The notes beneath the pieces were generated by a model. It worked only from the letters and a program-made list of their open reading frames with translations. It was not told the DNA's origin and ran no database searches. A stretch of DNA of 64,000 nucleotides from UBA2137 sp050251555 (lineage in GTDB: Bacteria > Pseudomonadota > Alphaproteobacteria > Micavibrionales > Micavibrionaceae): the NCBI GenBank assembly GCA_050251555.1, contig JBFWMN010000004.1, positions 1-64,000 of the forward strand. The letters are read 5' to 3'. A program made the position numbers and the translations under genes. This document shows, one piece after another, positions 42,739-52,234 of the stretch (the stretch's first letter is position 1; each line of letters opens with the position of its first letter).

Positions 42739-43557
42739 ATGAATAATAACATCGCCATTATCATTCCGGCGCGCTATGCCTCGACACGCTTTCCCGGAAA
42801 ACCTCTCGCGGCTCTGGGCGGAAAATCCATGCTGCGCCGTGTTTATGAAACCGCCATCAAAGCCTCCGAGCATTTGGGACGGATCGAGATTGTTGTCGCA
42901 ACTGACGATGAGCGCATTGCCCAGCATTGTGAAGACCATGGCATGAGTCATGTGATGACATCACCCGATTGTGCGACAGGCACGGACCGCGCCATGGCGG
43001 CAATGGCACAATTGAAAGAAAAACCCGATTTCATCGTCAATCTGCAAGGGGATGCGCCCTTTACCCCATGGGATTTCGTTCGTGACGTGATTGATGATTA
43101 CCGCGCTAATCCCGATATTGATGTGATTACACCTGTCACGCGCCTTTCCTGGGAGCAACTGGATAAATTGCGCGAACAAAAGATCAATAATCCGTTCTCG
43201 GGCACAACTGCCGTTTTGGACGCGCACCGCAATGCTTTGTGGTTTTCCAAAAACATCATCCCCGCGATCCGTAAAGAAGAGGTGTTACGCTCAAAAAGCG
43301 ATATGTCACCTGTCTATCGCCATATCGGACTTTACGCCTATACGCGCCAAGCCCTGGAAGCATTCGAAAGTCTTGATGAAGGCAAATACGAAGCACTGGA
43401 AGGTTTGGAACAACTGCGCCTTCTTGAGAATGGCATGCGCATTCGCGCGGTCATTGTCGACTATCAGGGGCGGCCTGCCATGTCGGGTGTCGACACACCC
43501 GATGATCTGGCGAGAGCTGAAGCCATTTTACGCGAATATGAGAGAGTGGCGGAGTAA
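42739..43557 (+). CDS. kdsB: 3-deoxy-manno-octulosonate cytidylyltransferase KdsB
   Basis: A 272-residue CMP-Kdo synthetase: it activates Kdo with CTP for lipopolysaccharide core synthesis. IIIPARYASTRFPGKPLA is the nucleotide-binding N-terminus; VVATDDERI, TGTDRAMAAM, NLQGDAPF and GVDTPDDLARAE are family motifs. Slightly longer than enteric KdsB (about 248), with an insert near 160-180. ATG at 42,739 lies 8 nt after GGAG inside the end of yejA. Its presence shows an LPS-bearing, Gram-negative host. Confidence 0.93.
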   Translation: MNNNIAIIIPARYASTRFPGKPLAALGGKSMLRRVYETAIKASEHLGRIEIVVATDDERIAQHCEDHGMSHVMTSPDCATGTDRAMAAMAQLKEKPDFIVNLQGDAPFTPWDFVRDVIDDYRANPDIDVITPVTRLSWEQLDKLREQKINNPFSGTTAVLDAHRNALWFSKNIIPAIRKEEVLRSKSDMSPVYRHIGLYAYTRQALEAFESLDEGKYEALEGLEQLRLLENGMRIRAVIVDYQGRPAMSGVDTPDDLARAEAILREYERVAE

Positions 43558-43563
43558 GGACCC

Positions 43564-44223
43564 ATGACCCAGACAACCACCCTTCTGATTGCCCGTCACG
43601 GCAACACGTTTCGCCCCGAAGAAACCCCGACACGCGTTGGCGCCCGTACCGACTTGGATCTGGTCCCTACAGGTGAAGATCAGGCCCATGAGCTGGCCCG
43701 CTATCTGGCTGAGTTTCGTCTGATCCCCGACGTTATTTTCACATCCTATCTGAAGCGCACCATACAGATGGCAGAAATCATTTGCGACGATCTGGATATC
43801 GACCCTGAAATCATCCCCGAAGCCGCTTTCAACGAAATCGACTACGGTCCGGATGAAAACAAAACCGAAGAAGAAGTCATTGCCCGCCTCGGTCTGGACG
43901 CTCTGAAAAAATGGGATCTCGATGCTGTTGTGCCCGACGGCTGGATTGTCCACCCTGAAGGCATCATTCAGTCGTGGGCAGATTTCGCTGCCGATATTGA
44001 GGAAGATTTTGCGGGCCAGAATGTTCTGGTTATCACCTCGAACGGTATTGCCCGTTTTGCCCCTTATTTGACGGGTGACTTTAACAGCTTCAAAGAAAAG
44101 CACGGCATCAAGATCGCGACAGGTGCCTTATGTGTCTTGAATAAAATCGACAGCGATGCGCACTGGACTGTGGACGGATGGAACATCCGCCCCAAAAAGG
44201 TTCTGGACGCGAAAACCGCCTGA
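43564..44223 (+). CDS. histidine phosphatase-fold protein lacking the second catalytic His
   Basis: A 219-residue member of the phosphoglycerate mutase/histidine phosphatase superfamily. LLIARHGNTFRPEE carries the RHG motif with the phosphorylated His, TSYLKRTIQMAEII the second Arg helix, and FNEIDYG the acid. Where most members have a V-x-HGG-x-x-R stretch, this has VITSNGIAR: the second His is replaced by Ser. It could be an inactive or altered-specificity phosphatase acting on a sugar phosphate; the kdsB neighbour is suggestive only. It lies 6 bp after kdsB and overlaps nothing. Confidence 0.75.
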   Translation: MTQTTTLLIARHGNTFRPEETPTRVGARTDLDLVPTGEDQAHELARYLAEFRLIPDVIFTSYLKRTIQMAEIICDDLDIDPEIIPEAAFNEIDYGPDENKTEEEVIARLGLDALKKWDLDAVVPDGWIVHPEGIIQSWADFAADIEEDFAGQNVLVITSNGIARFAPYLTGDFNSFKEKHGIKIATGALCVLNKIDSDAHWTVDGWNIRPKKVLDAKTA

Positions 44224-44245
44224 GGCCACAATAGCCCCGACCACC

Positions 44246-45355
44246 ATGCTGCAATATATCCTGAAACGCCTGCTTTTGATGATCCCGACCTTACTCGGGA
44301 TTTTGCTGATTGCCTTTACAATCGTCCAGTTTGTACCGGGCGGCCCCGTTGAACGCATGATTGCGGAAATGCAAGGTCACTCGACCGCCGCGACAGCACG
44401 CTTTGCGGGCGGCGGCGGTGAAGCGGCAGGCGGAGCAGGTGGCGGTGCAAGTGCCGCGACAGGTCAGCAAGGCGGCTATCGCGGCGCGCAAGGTCTCGAC
44501 CCCGAATTCATCAAGGAACTGGAAAAGCTCTACGGTTTTGATAAGCCAGCGCCAGAGCGTTTCTGGCTGATGCTCAAAAACTATGTGCGCTTTGATCTTG
44601 GTGAAAGTTACTACCGCAATATCGATGTATTCGACCTCATCCTTGAAAAAATGCCGGTCTCAATTTCGCTGGGCCTATGGTCAACGCTGATCATTTACCT
44701 GATTTCCATTCCGCTCGGTATCAAAAAGGCAGTCAAAGACGGACAAAGCTTTGATATCTGGTCATCCGCCGTCATTTTTGTCGGCTATGCCATCCCCTCC
44801 TTCATGTTCGCCATTTTGCTGATCATCCTGTTTGCGGGCGGACGCTATTTCGAGCTTTTCCCGCTTCGCGGCCTCACTTCGGATGGCTGGGAAGATTTTC
44901 CGGTCTGGAAGCAAATACTGGATTACGCATGGCATATGGTTCTCCCCATTGCCGCGATGGTGATTAGCGGTTTTGCCTCTTTGACGATGCTCACCAAAAA
45001 CTCGTTTCTGGATGAAATTAATAAACAATATGTTTTAACCGCACGCGCCAAGGGTTTGTCGGAACGCGAAGTGATGCGCAAACATGTGTTCCGCAATGCG
45101 ATGCTGATTGTGATTGCCGGATTTCCCGCTGCCTTCTTGCATATTTTCTTTACAGGTTCACTGCTCATCGAAGTGATTTTCTCGCTCGATGGTTTGGGGC
45201 TACTGGGCTATGAATCCATTATCAATCGTGACTATCCTGTCGTACTAGGCACTTTGTATATCTATGCTCTAATTGGTCTTGTGATGACTTTGATACGTGA
45301 CGTAGTGTATGTTTTGGTTGATCCGCGCATTTCGTTCGAAGGGCAAAAATCATGA
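44246..45355 (+). CDS. yejB: peptide ABC transporter permease, YejB type
   Basis: A 369-residue permease. Start MLQYILKRLLLMIPTLLGIL LIAFTIVQFVPGGPVER is the YejB/DppB N-terminus. A Gly/Ala-rich insert (GGGGEAAGGAGGGASAATGQ) follows as in other YejB. Six membrane segments and the EAA loop (VLTARAKGLSEREVMRKHVF RNAM) are visible. ATG at 44,246 is selected because the ORF upstream overlaps the previous gene. It overlaps yejE by 4 nt. Confidence 0.92.
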   Translation: MLQYILKRLLLMIPTLLGILLIAFTIVQFVPGGPVERMIAEMQGHSTAATARFAGGGGEAAGGAGGGASAATGQQGGYRGAQGLDPEFIKELEKLYGFDKPAPERFWLMLKNYVRFDLGESYYRNIDVFDLILEKMPVSISLGLWSTLIIYLISIPLGIKKAVKDGQSFDIWSSAVIFVGYAIPSFMFAILLIILFAGGRYFELFPLRGLTSDGWEDFPVWKQILDYAWHMVLPIAAMVISGFASLTMLTKNSFLDEINKQYVLTARAKGLSEREVMRKHVFRNAMLIVIAGFPAAFLHIFFTGSLLIEVIFSLDGLGLLGYESIINRDYPVVLGTLYIYALIGLVMTLIRDVVYVLVDPRISFEGQKS

Positions 45356-46377
45356 GCATAAGCCCTCTGACAAAACGACGACTTCACCAGTTCAAGGCCA
45401 ATAAACGCGGCTTTTGGTCATTCTGGATTTTCATGTTTTTGATGTTGGTTTGTCTGGGTGCGGAGTTCCTTGCCAACGACAAACCGATCCTCATTCGTTT
45501 CGAGGGCAGTATGTATATGCCCGTTTTCCATGACTACCCTGAGACAAAATGGGGTGGTGATTTCGAAACCGCGACTGATTATCGCGACCCTTATGTTCAG
45601 GAGCTGATCAATGCGCATGGCTGGACAGTCTGGCCTCCCATTCGTTTCTCATACGATACGATTAATTACGACCTGCCAACCCCTGCCCCCTCCGCCCCGA
45701 CTGCCGAAAACTGGCTGGGCACAGATGATCAGGGTCGTGATGTGACGGCACGTATCATATACGGCTTCCGTATTTCGGTTCTGTTCGGGTTGGCGTTGAC
45801 ATTGGCAAGCTCGCTGATCGGCGTATTCATGGGAGCCGTTCAGGGCTTTTACGGCGGTAAAACCGACCTTGTTCTGCAACGCCTTATCGAGATCTGGTCG
45901 TCCCTCCCCTCACTTTATATCCTGATTATCTTTTCCGCCCTCTTCGCTCCGGGCTTCTGGACGCTGCTGCTTATACTGCTGCTGTTCTCATGGGTATCCC
46001 TTGTTGATGTCGTGCGTGCCGAATTCCTGCGCGCCCGTAATTTCGATTATGTGCGCGCAGCCAACGCACTGGGTGTCTCCAACCCTGTTATTATGTGGCG
46101 CCATGTGCTTCCCAATGCGATGGTCGCGACAATGACTTACCTGCCCTTTATTTTGACGGGTTCGATCACAGCACTCACGAGCCTTGATTTTCTGGGGCTG
46201 GGCCTCCCGCCCGGATCACCCTCCTTGGGTGAATTGCTGGCGCAAGGTAAGAACAACATTCAGGCCCCATGGCTCGGCTTTACCGCCTTTATCGTTCTTG
46301 CTGTCATGCTGACACTTCTGACCTTTATTGGTGAGGCTGTCAGAGACGCGTTTGATCCGCGCAAAACCAACATCTGA
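45352..46377 (+). CDS. yejE: peptide ABC transporter permease, YejE type
   Basis: A 341-residue permease with an N-terminal membrane segment (about 21-42), a long periplasmic loop (SMYMPVFHDYPETKWGGDFE typical of YejE) and five further segments. The EAA loop (ARNFDYVRAANALGVSNPVI MWRHVLPNAM) and the DxxGRD motif (GTDDQGRDVTARIIYG) are present. ATGA overlap with yejB indicates coupling. Confidence 0.93.
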   Translation: MSISPLTKRRLHQFKANKRGFWSFWIFMFLMLVCLGAEFLANDKPILIRFEGSMYMPVFHDYPETKWGGDFETATDYRDPYVQELINAHGWTVWPPIRFSYDTINYDLPTPAPSAPTAENWLGTDDQGRDVTARIIYGFRISVLFGLALTLASSLIGVFMGAVQGFYGGKTDLVLQRLIEIWSSLPSLYILIIFSALFAPGFWTLLLILLLFSWVSLVDVVRAEFLRARNFDYVRAANALGVSNPVIMWRHVLPNAMVATMTYLPFILTGSITALTSLDFLGLGLPPGSPSLGELLAQGKNNIQAPWLGFTAFIVLAVMLTLLTFIGEAVRDAFDPRKTNI

Positions 46378-46457
46378 TGCGTCAAATAAGCATAAGGATT
46401 TCCTTAAAGATTTTGCTATAGTCTGTCCCAAGCGGTTTATAAAGGGAGGATCAGGTT

Positions 46458-47267
46458 ATAGGCGCACCTGACATTGATACGCACGCGCAATTCCCGACAA
46501 ACGGACAAAACGGTGCCGTTGTCTCCCTTCCCGTTGAATTCTCCCCGACACAGCTCCAGATCACCAATCCGCAAGCCGCGTGGCTGACCGTCAAGGATGC
46601 ACGCTCCATGCTTGCGCTTCAGGCACGCGTTGCCAGTGTCCTGCCCGAGGACCAAAAAAGCTTTTTCCTGCCCAAAGACGGTCTGTCTTTAGGCAAACAT
46701 TTCTATAGAAACAAGGGACGCGCAATTGGCGTGCGCGATGACCGCGGCGAACTGGTCGGGCAGTCCATTGTTTTCGAACCCACTGCCGGACAGCCGTACA
46801 AAAGCGTTGTTGATGACCCCGATCAACCGGCTTTTGCACAAATGACCGTTTTGCAAAGCGTTCTGGTTGACCCTTCTGCCCGCAAAATGAAACTGATGCA
46901 TAAGATGGTTGCGGCATGGATGGATGATGCAAGAGAACAGGGCCGCACATATGCCACAGCCGAGATCGAAACCGCCAATATCGGAAGCTGGAAAGGCTTC
47001 TTAGAAGAAGGCATGGTTCTTGTTGGTCGCGGCAAGGACCAACGCGGGCGGCTATCGGCTTCGACAGGCGAGATCCGCGAAAAATATATGGCTGTTTGCC
47101 GCCTTGATCGCCCTTTCACTTATGATCCCGACCTCACGGTCTCGGTCAAGCCCGATGCCTATGCCGAAATTGGCGACTTGTTTGAATCGGGCTGGAAATG
47201 TGTTAAATGGGATAGGCAGGCACAAGAGATGGTCTTTGCCCGCGAGAATGATTTCCAACCACGCTAA
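46458..47267 (+). CDS. GNAT-like acetyltransferase with a probable ATA start
   Basis: A 269-residue reading (from 46,458). The middle and C-terminal parts follow a GNAT pattern: GRAIGVRDDRGELVGQSIVF, then VLQSVLVDPSARKMKLMHKM VAAWMDDAREQG (beta4-alpha3 and the acetyl-CoA loop region), and a C-terminal NIGSWKGFLEEGM. The first ATG is at 46,608, without an SD. Upstream, the frame stays open for 50 codons with coding-like content, up to GGAGGA (46,445-46,450), followed 7 nt later by ATA at 46,458. No ATG, GTG or TTG lies between. So either an AUA start or a shorter protein from 46,608. It sits inside the yej group. Confidence 0.55.
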   Translation: MGAPDIDTHAQFPTNGQNGAVVSLPVEFSPTQLQITNPQAAWLTVKDARSMLALQARVASVLPEDQKSFFLPKDGLSLGKHFYRNKGRAIGVRDDRGELVGQSIVFEPTAGQPYKSVVDDPDQPAFAQMTVLQSVLVDPSARKMKLMHKMVAAWMDDAREQGRTYATAEIETANIGSWKGFLEEGMVLVGRGKDQRGRLSASTGEIREKYMAVCRLDRPFTYDPDLTVSVKPDAYAEIGDLFESGWKCVKWDRQAQEMVFARENDFQPR

Positions 47268-47284
47268 AACATCCGGTTTTAAAT

Positions 47285-48484
47285 ATGTCCCGATCCGCTG
47301 AAAATCTTGCTCCTGACCTTTACGAGCAGGCGGTCGCATGGCGCCGCGACCTCCACGCCCATCCGCAACTGGCCTATGATGAGACCTATGCGTCGACCCT
47401 CATCAAAACAAAACTGGATGAATGGGGCGTTCCTTATATCGACAATCTCGGCACAACGGGGCTGGTTGCAACCCTCAAAGGAAAAACCAACACATCAGGA
47501 AAAGCGATTGCCTTACGCGCCGATATGGACGCGCTGCCGATGCATGAGAAAACCAATCTGCCTCATGCCTCAAAGCATGAGGGTTGCATGCATGCCTGCG
47601 GACATGACGGGCATACGGCGATTTTATTGACCACATTAAAACATATGAAGGATAACCCCGACTTTGACGGGACACTCCATTTTATTTTCCAGCCCGCCGA
47701 AGAAGGTGCAAAAGGCGCAAAAGCTATGATTGCCGACGGTCTTTTCGACAAGGTGCAAGTCGATATGGTGTTCGGCATTCATAACTGGCCTTATTTGCCG
47801 AAAGGAAAAATGGCAACGCGCACGGGGCCGATCATGGCTGCGGCTGACAAGCTTGACATCACCATTCAGGGAAAAGGCGGACACGCCGCCTGGCCTCAGG
47901 AATGCACTGATCCGGTCGTTGCAGGTGCGCAGCTTGTGCAGGCCGCTCAGATGATCGCGTCGCGCAATGTGAACCCTTTGGAAGCTGTTGTTATTTCGAT
48001 CACGCAGTTTCATGGCGGCTCAGGGGCATTCAACGTCATTCCCGACACCGTGACCCTGAAAGGGACAATCCGCAGCTTCACGCCTGAAACACGCGAATTG
48101 GCGCATACACGTCTTAAGGATATTTGCGACGGCGTTGCCAAAGCCACAGGAACGCAAATTGAATGCGATATATTGCTGGGCACGGATGCGACCATCAACA
48201 CGCGTGACGGTGTTGAAATTGCAGGCATTGCCGCAGCGGATGTCTTTGGCGATGAGAATATTGACCTGACCACCGAACCCGTCATGGGTGCCGAAGATTT
48301 CGGCGCCTTCTTACAACATAAACCAGGTGCTTTTGCCTTTATCGGGCAGGCCGAAACTGATCCGCAATCGGCCCACAATCATTCGCTGCATTCGCCCCAT
48401 TACGATTTTAATGATGGCATAATTCCTGCCGCTGTGGCCTACTTTAGCCGTATCGTCAAAACCGCTTTACCCGCTAAAAAGTAA
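47285..48484 (+). CDS. M20 family amidohydrolase/peptidase
   Basis: A 399-residue metal-dependent hydrolase of the M20D (hippurate hydrolase/aminoacylase) group. WRRDLHAHPQLAYDE is the classical N-terminus; GCMHACGHDGHTAILLTTLK binds metal, FQPAEEGAKGAKAMIADG contains the catalytic Glu pair, KGGHAAWPQ and the C-terminal GAEDFGAFLQHKPGAFAFIG complete the set. Substrates of this family are N-acyl amino acids or small peptides. Its place between yejE and yejF suggests that it cleaves imported compounds (inference). Confidence 0.88.
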   Translation: MSRSAENLAPDLYEQAVAWRRDLHAHPQLAYDETYASTLIKTKLDEWGVPYIDNLGTTGLVATLKGKTNTSGKAIALRADMDALPMHEKTNLPHASKHEGCMHACGHDGHTAILLTTLKHMKDNPDFDGTLHFIFQPAEEGAKGAKAMIADGLFDKVQVDMVFGIHNWPYLPKGKMATRTGPIMAAADKLDITIQGKGGHAAWPQECTDPVVAGAQLVQAAQMIASRNVNPLEAVVISITQFHGGSGAFNVIPDTVTLKGTIRSFTPETRELAHTRLKDICDGVAKATGTQIECDILLGTDATINTRDGVEIAGIAAADVFGDENIDLTTEPVMGAEDFGAFLQHKPGAFAFIGQAETDPQSAHNHSLHSPHYDFNDGIIPAAVAYFSRIVKTALPAKK

Positions 48485-48485
48485 A

Positions 48486-50120
48486 ATGACCAAGGATAAA
48501 ACGCCGCTTCTTGCCATCAAAGATCTCGCGATCGATTTCAAAACACCTGCGGGTGTCTTCCATGCTGTTCAACATGTCAGCTTTGACATTTATCGCGGCG
48601 AAACCATGGCCTTGGTTGGCGAGTCAGGTTCGGGTAAATCGATCACTGCCCTTTCCATCATGCAACTTCTCCCCTCCCCGCTGGCGTCACATCCATCAGG
48701 TTCGATTGTTTTTGACGGGCAGGAACTGATGGGGATGGCTGAGAAAAAGCTGCGTGCCATACGCGGCGACAAGATCAGCATGATTTTTCAAGAGCCCCTG
48801 ACAGCCCTTAATCCGCTTCATACGGTTGAAAAACAAATCGGTGAGATGTTGAAACTCCATAAGGGTTTGAGCGGCAACGCATTGATGGCGCGCATCCATG
48901 AGCTGATGGATTTGGTCGGCCTTTCCAATCTCAAAAACCGTTTAAACGCCTATCCGCACGAACTGTCAGGCGGTCAGCGTCAGCGCGTGATGATTGCCAT
49001 GGCCTTGGCAAACGAACCTGATCTTCTCATTGCCGATGAACCGACCACCGCACTGGATGTGACGATTCAGGCGCAAATCCTCGAGCTTTTGAATGAATTG
49101 AAGACCAAGCTCGATATGGCGCTTCTCCTGATCACCCATGATCTGAATGTCGTTGAAAAGATGGTCGACAAGGTTGCCGTCATGCAAAATGGGGTAATCG
49201 TTGAACAACAAACCAGCAAGGATTTGTTTGCCAAACCGTCTCACGATTACACGAAAATGCTGCTGGCAGCCCAACCCAAAGGGATCGCGGTTGCTGCCAA
49301 CACCAATGCCAAAACTTTGCTGGAAGCCAAAAATATTTGCGTCCATTTCCCCGTCAAAAAAGGGTTTTTCGGCGGCGTTAAGCAAGTCGTTAAAGCAGTC
49401 GATGATGTCTCCGTGTCTGTTCGCGAAGGCCAGACACTCGGTATTGTCGGAGAGTCAGGATCGGGCAAAACAACATTGGGCCTTGCCCTTTTGAAGCTCC
49501 TCTCATCCCAAGGCACGATTGTCTTTAACGGAACGGATATTTCCGATTACGACCGCGCCGCTATGCGCCCTTTAAGAGGCGACATGCAGATTGTCTTTCA
49601 GGACCCGTTCGGATCGCTCTCACCGCGTATGTCGATTGCACAAATAGTCGGTGAAGGTTTAGCCATCCATGCACCGCATCTGAGTAAAGATGAATGCGAA
49701 GCCCGTGTCATTCAGGCCTTGAAAGAAGTGCATCTGGACCCCGCCAGCCGTAACCGTTACCCGCATGAATTTTCGGGCGGACAGCGCCAGCGTATTTCAA
49801 TTGCCCGCGCCCTTGTCTTGAAGCCGAAATTTATTGTGATGGATGAGCCGACATCAGCGCTAGATATGTCGGTGCAGGCTGAAGTGGTCGATTTGTTGCG
49901 TGAACTTCAAACCAAACACAATCTGACTTATATGTTCATCTCGCATGACTTAAGGGTCGTGCGCGCCCTTTCCCACGACATCGTTGTGATGCGTAACGGG
50001 AAGGTCGTGGAAAGCGGAACTGTCGAGCAAGTCTTTGACAAGCCCAAGGAAGAGTACACGAGAGATCTGATGTTTGCTGCTCTTGAACTCAAAAGCTCAA
50101 GAATCAAGAAAAGCGCCTAA
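48486..50120 (+). CDS. yejF: peptide ABC transporter dual ATPase, YejF type
   Basis: A 544-residue fusion of two ABC ATPase domains. First domain: Walker A GESGSGKS near 41-48, signature LSGGQRQRVMIAMALANEPD, Walker B LLIADEPTTALD. Second domain: GESGSGKTTLGLALLKLL, FSGGQRQRISIARALVLKPK, FIVMDEPTSALD. Each is followed by an oligopeptide-transporter tail. It powers the YejBE channel. The start is 1 bp after the amidohydrolase stop. Its stop overlaps the stop of the convergent ggt by 3 nt. Confidence 0.94.
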   Translation: MTKDKTPLLAIKDLAIDFKTPAGVFHAVQHVSFDIYRGETMALVGESGSGKSITALSIMQLLPSPLASHPSGSIVFDGQELMGMAEKKLRAIRGDKISMIFQEPLTALNPLHTVEKQIGEMLKLHKGLSGNALMARIHELMDLVGLSNLKNRLNAYPHELSGGQRQRVMIAMALANEPDLLIADEPTTALDVTIQAQILELLNELKTKLDMALLLITHDLNVVEKMVDKVAVMQNGVIVEQQTSKDLFAKPSHDYTKMLLAAQPKGIAVAANTNAKTLLEAKNICVHFPVKKGFFGGVKQVVKAVDDVSVSVREGQTLGIVGESGSGKTTLGLALLKLLSSQGTIVFNGTDISDYDRAAMRPLRGDMQIVFQDPFGSLSPRMSIAQIVGEGLAIHAPHLSKDECEARVIQALKEVHLDPASRNRYPHEFSGGQRQRISIARALVLKPKFIVMDEPTSALDMSVQAEVVDLLRELQTKHNLTYMFISHDLRVVRALSHDIVVMRNGKVVESGTVEQVFDKPKEEYTRDLMFAALELKSSRIKKSA

Positions 50121-51853
50121 TTCACACCTGCCGCCGTCCCTTCACGGCGCGGATCGGCAGCCCCCGTCAGCCCCTCTTTACCGATCTCCAGAACTGTGAG
50201 ACCCGAGCCTATTTCCTCAATCGCTACAGGGTGACCAAGTTGGTTTAAAGGGGAAACAAATCGGGAAAAGCCCTCTTCCGTTACAATCCCGCCTTCTTCG
50301 GATACGACATTCGGCAGACGCATGAGCTCCTCCGCATTCATTTTCCAATCGATATAGGCAATGAGACGGAGTGCCACAAAGGGAATAATCCTTGCCCCTC
50401 CCGCAGAACCTACAGCGAGGACAGGTTCACCCGCCGCATTAAAGACAATTGTCGGCGACATGGAGGATCTGGGGCGTTTACCACCCTCGACACGATTGGC
50501 GATCAGTTTCCCATCCTTTTCAGGCAGGAAAGAAAAATCGGTCAGCTCGTTATTCAAAAGATAACCATTCGCCATCACACGTGACCCGAACGCCGTTTCA
50601 ATGGTTGTCGTCATCGAGGCGACATTGCCGTATCGATCCGCCATCACCATATGCGATGTCCCTTTTTCAGGCGGGCTGACAGGATCTTCGCGGGGCGCAT
50701 TCCAGTCAGGCGGCGTCCCCGCTTCGACATTTTGCATACGGCTTCCCTCACGGATCAGTTGAGAACGCGCACCAATATAGTTTTCATCAAGAAGTGCGGT
50801 GTTTGGCGTTTTTACAAAATCGGGGTCCGCCATATAGAGATTGCGGTCGGCAAAGGCAAGACGCTGCGCCTCGGCAAAAAGATGGAGGTTGGCAGCACTC
50901 GGCGCATGCCCCATATCGAACTGCTCCAGCAATTTCAACATTTGGAGGGTGGTCAGCCCACCGCTTGACGGCTCTCCCATTCCGCAAACTTTATAGCTGC
51001 GATAAGTCGCACATACCGGATCGCGCATCTTCACCTCATATCCTGCAAGATCGGAAAGCGTCATTGACCCGGGATTGGGGTAGGCGCTTTGCACCGCTGT
51101 TGCGAGCGTTCTTGCCTGCACGCCCTCATAAAACGGATCAGCCCCCTGATCAGCGAGAATTTGCATAGAGGCCGCATAGGCAGGATTTTTTAAGATATGC
51201 CCTTCCGTAACCATTTTACCTTCGGGCACGAAGTAAGCGCGGGCAGCAGGCGAGCCTCTTAAATTGGCAAAGGCTTCACGCACCATGGCTGCCAGTCGTG
51301 GTGAAACGGGAAAGCCTTCACGGGCCAGATGAAGGGCAGGATCAAACAGTCCTTTCCACTCCAGCATGCCATGATCTGCATGGAGCTTTTCAAGTAAGCG
51401 CGGCGTCCCCGGCACACCGACTGATTTCCCGCCGATGACCCCTTCGTAAAAGCCCTGCGGTGAGCCGTCTTTTCGCAAAAACAGGTCAGGCCCGTCACGC
51501 TGCGGAGCGGTTTCGCGTGCATCATAGCTGGAGAGTGTTTTGCTTTTGGCATCGTAATAAAGAGCAAACGCCCCTCCCCCTAAACCCGAGGATTGCGGTT
51601 CGGTCAGTCCCAGTACGGCTTGGGCGGCAATCAGCGCATCGGCGGCTGACCCGCCCTTATTCAAAACGTCCTGCGCGGCACGTGTCGCAAAGGGGTTAGC
51701 GGTAACCGCCATGGCCTTTGTGGCTTGCGCTGTTTGCGTTTCAGCGGCAAAGCCTGTTGCGATTTCAGGCTGCGGACGGGTAATATCTTGCGCGACTGCG
51801 ACATGCGCAAGGGAAAGGCAAAGGGGTAAAATTAGGAATGAGATGCGTTTCAT
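50117..51853 (-). CDS. ggt: gamma-glutamyltranspeptidase
   Basis: A 578-residue periplasmic enzyme that cleaves the gamma-glutamyl bond of glutathione and related compounds. A signal peptide (ending AVAQ) leads to the Ntn-hydrolase precursor. GGSAADALIAAQAVLGLTEP QSSGLGGGAFALYYD and CGMGEPSSGGLTTLQMLKLL EQFD are diagnostic. The self-cleaving Thr399 is in KGTSHMVMADRYGN, and the GSAGGARIIPFV end contributes to the active site. Normal length. Its position against the yej importer suggests peptide or glutathione use. Confidence 0.93.
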   Translation of the reverse strand: MKRISFLILPLCLSLAHVAVAQDITRPQPEIATGFAAETQTAQATKAMAVTANPFATRAAQDVLNKGGSAADALIAAQAVLGLTEPQSSGLGGGAFALYYDAKSKTLSSYDARETAPQRDGPDLFLRKDGSPQGFYEGVIGGKSVGVPGTPRLLEKLHADHGMLEWKGLFDPALHLAREGFPVSPRLAAMVREAFANLRGSPAARAYFVPEGKMVTEGHILKNPAYAASMQILADQGADPFYEGVQARTLATAVQSAYPNPGSMTLSDLAGYEVKMRDPVCATYRSYKVCGMGEPSSGGLTTLQMLKLLEQFDMGHAPSAANLHLFAEAQRLAFADRNLYMADPDFVKTPNTALLDENYIGARSQLIREGSRMQNVEAGTPPDWNAPREDPVSPPEKGTSHMVMADRYGNVASMTTTIETAFGSRVMANGYLLNNELTDFSFLPEKDGKLIANRVEGGKRPRSSMSPTIVFNAAGEPVLAVGSAGGARIIPFVALRLIAYIDWKMNAEELMRLPNVVSEEGGIVTEEGFSRFVSPLNQLGHPVAIEEIGSGLTVLEIGKEGLTGAADPRREGTAAGVN

Positions 51854-51987
51854 GATATACTGGTCAGCTTAAGCCCTTAGAAACCCGAAGGAAAGATAGT
51901 GCTTGCAATCAGCCCACAAAGGCTTTAGGCATGCATTTCGAGTTTTAAAAGTAACTTCTAGCGACCGTAAGAAAGAGGTGATTGTTC

Positions 51988-52194
51988 TTGGTCAGCGTCA
52001 ATGTACGCGATAACAATGTCGAGCAAGCTCTGCGCGTTCTGAAAAAGAAAATGCAGCGCGAGGGTATCTTCCGTGAAATGAAGATGCGCAAAGACTTTGA
52101 AAAACCGTCTGAAAAGAAAAAACGCGAAAAGGCTGAAGCCGTTCGTCGTGCACGTAAGATGGATCGCAAACGCAGAGAAAAAGACGGCTTTTAA
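51988..52194 (+). CDS. rpsU: 30S ribosomal protein S21
   Basis: A 68-residue basic protein: VSVNVRDNNVEQALRVLKKK MQREGIFREMKMRKDFEKPS EKKKREKAEAVRRARKMDRK is S21. The start is TTG at 51,988 (GAGGTG 7 nt upstream gives MVSVNVRDNN, the family start); a TTG two codons upstream is less likely. It is monocistronic with its own terminator. Confidence 0.95.
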   Translation: MVSVNVRDNNVEQALRVLKKKMQREGIFREMKMRKDFEKPSEKKKREKAEAVRRARKMDRKRREKDGF

Positions 52195-52234
52195 GTTTCG
52201 TCATCTCGCATAACAATCACTACCTCTCTAAAGG

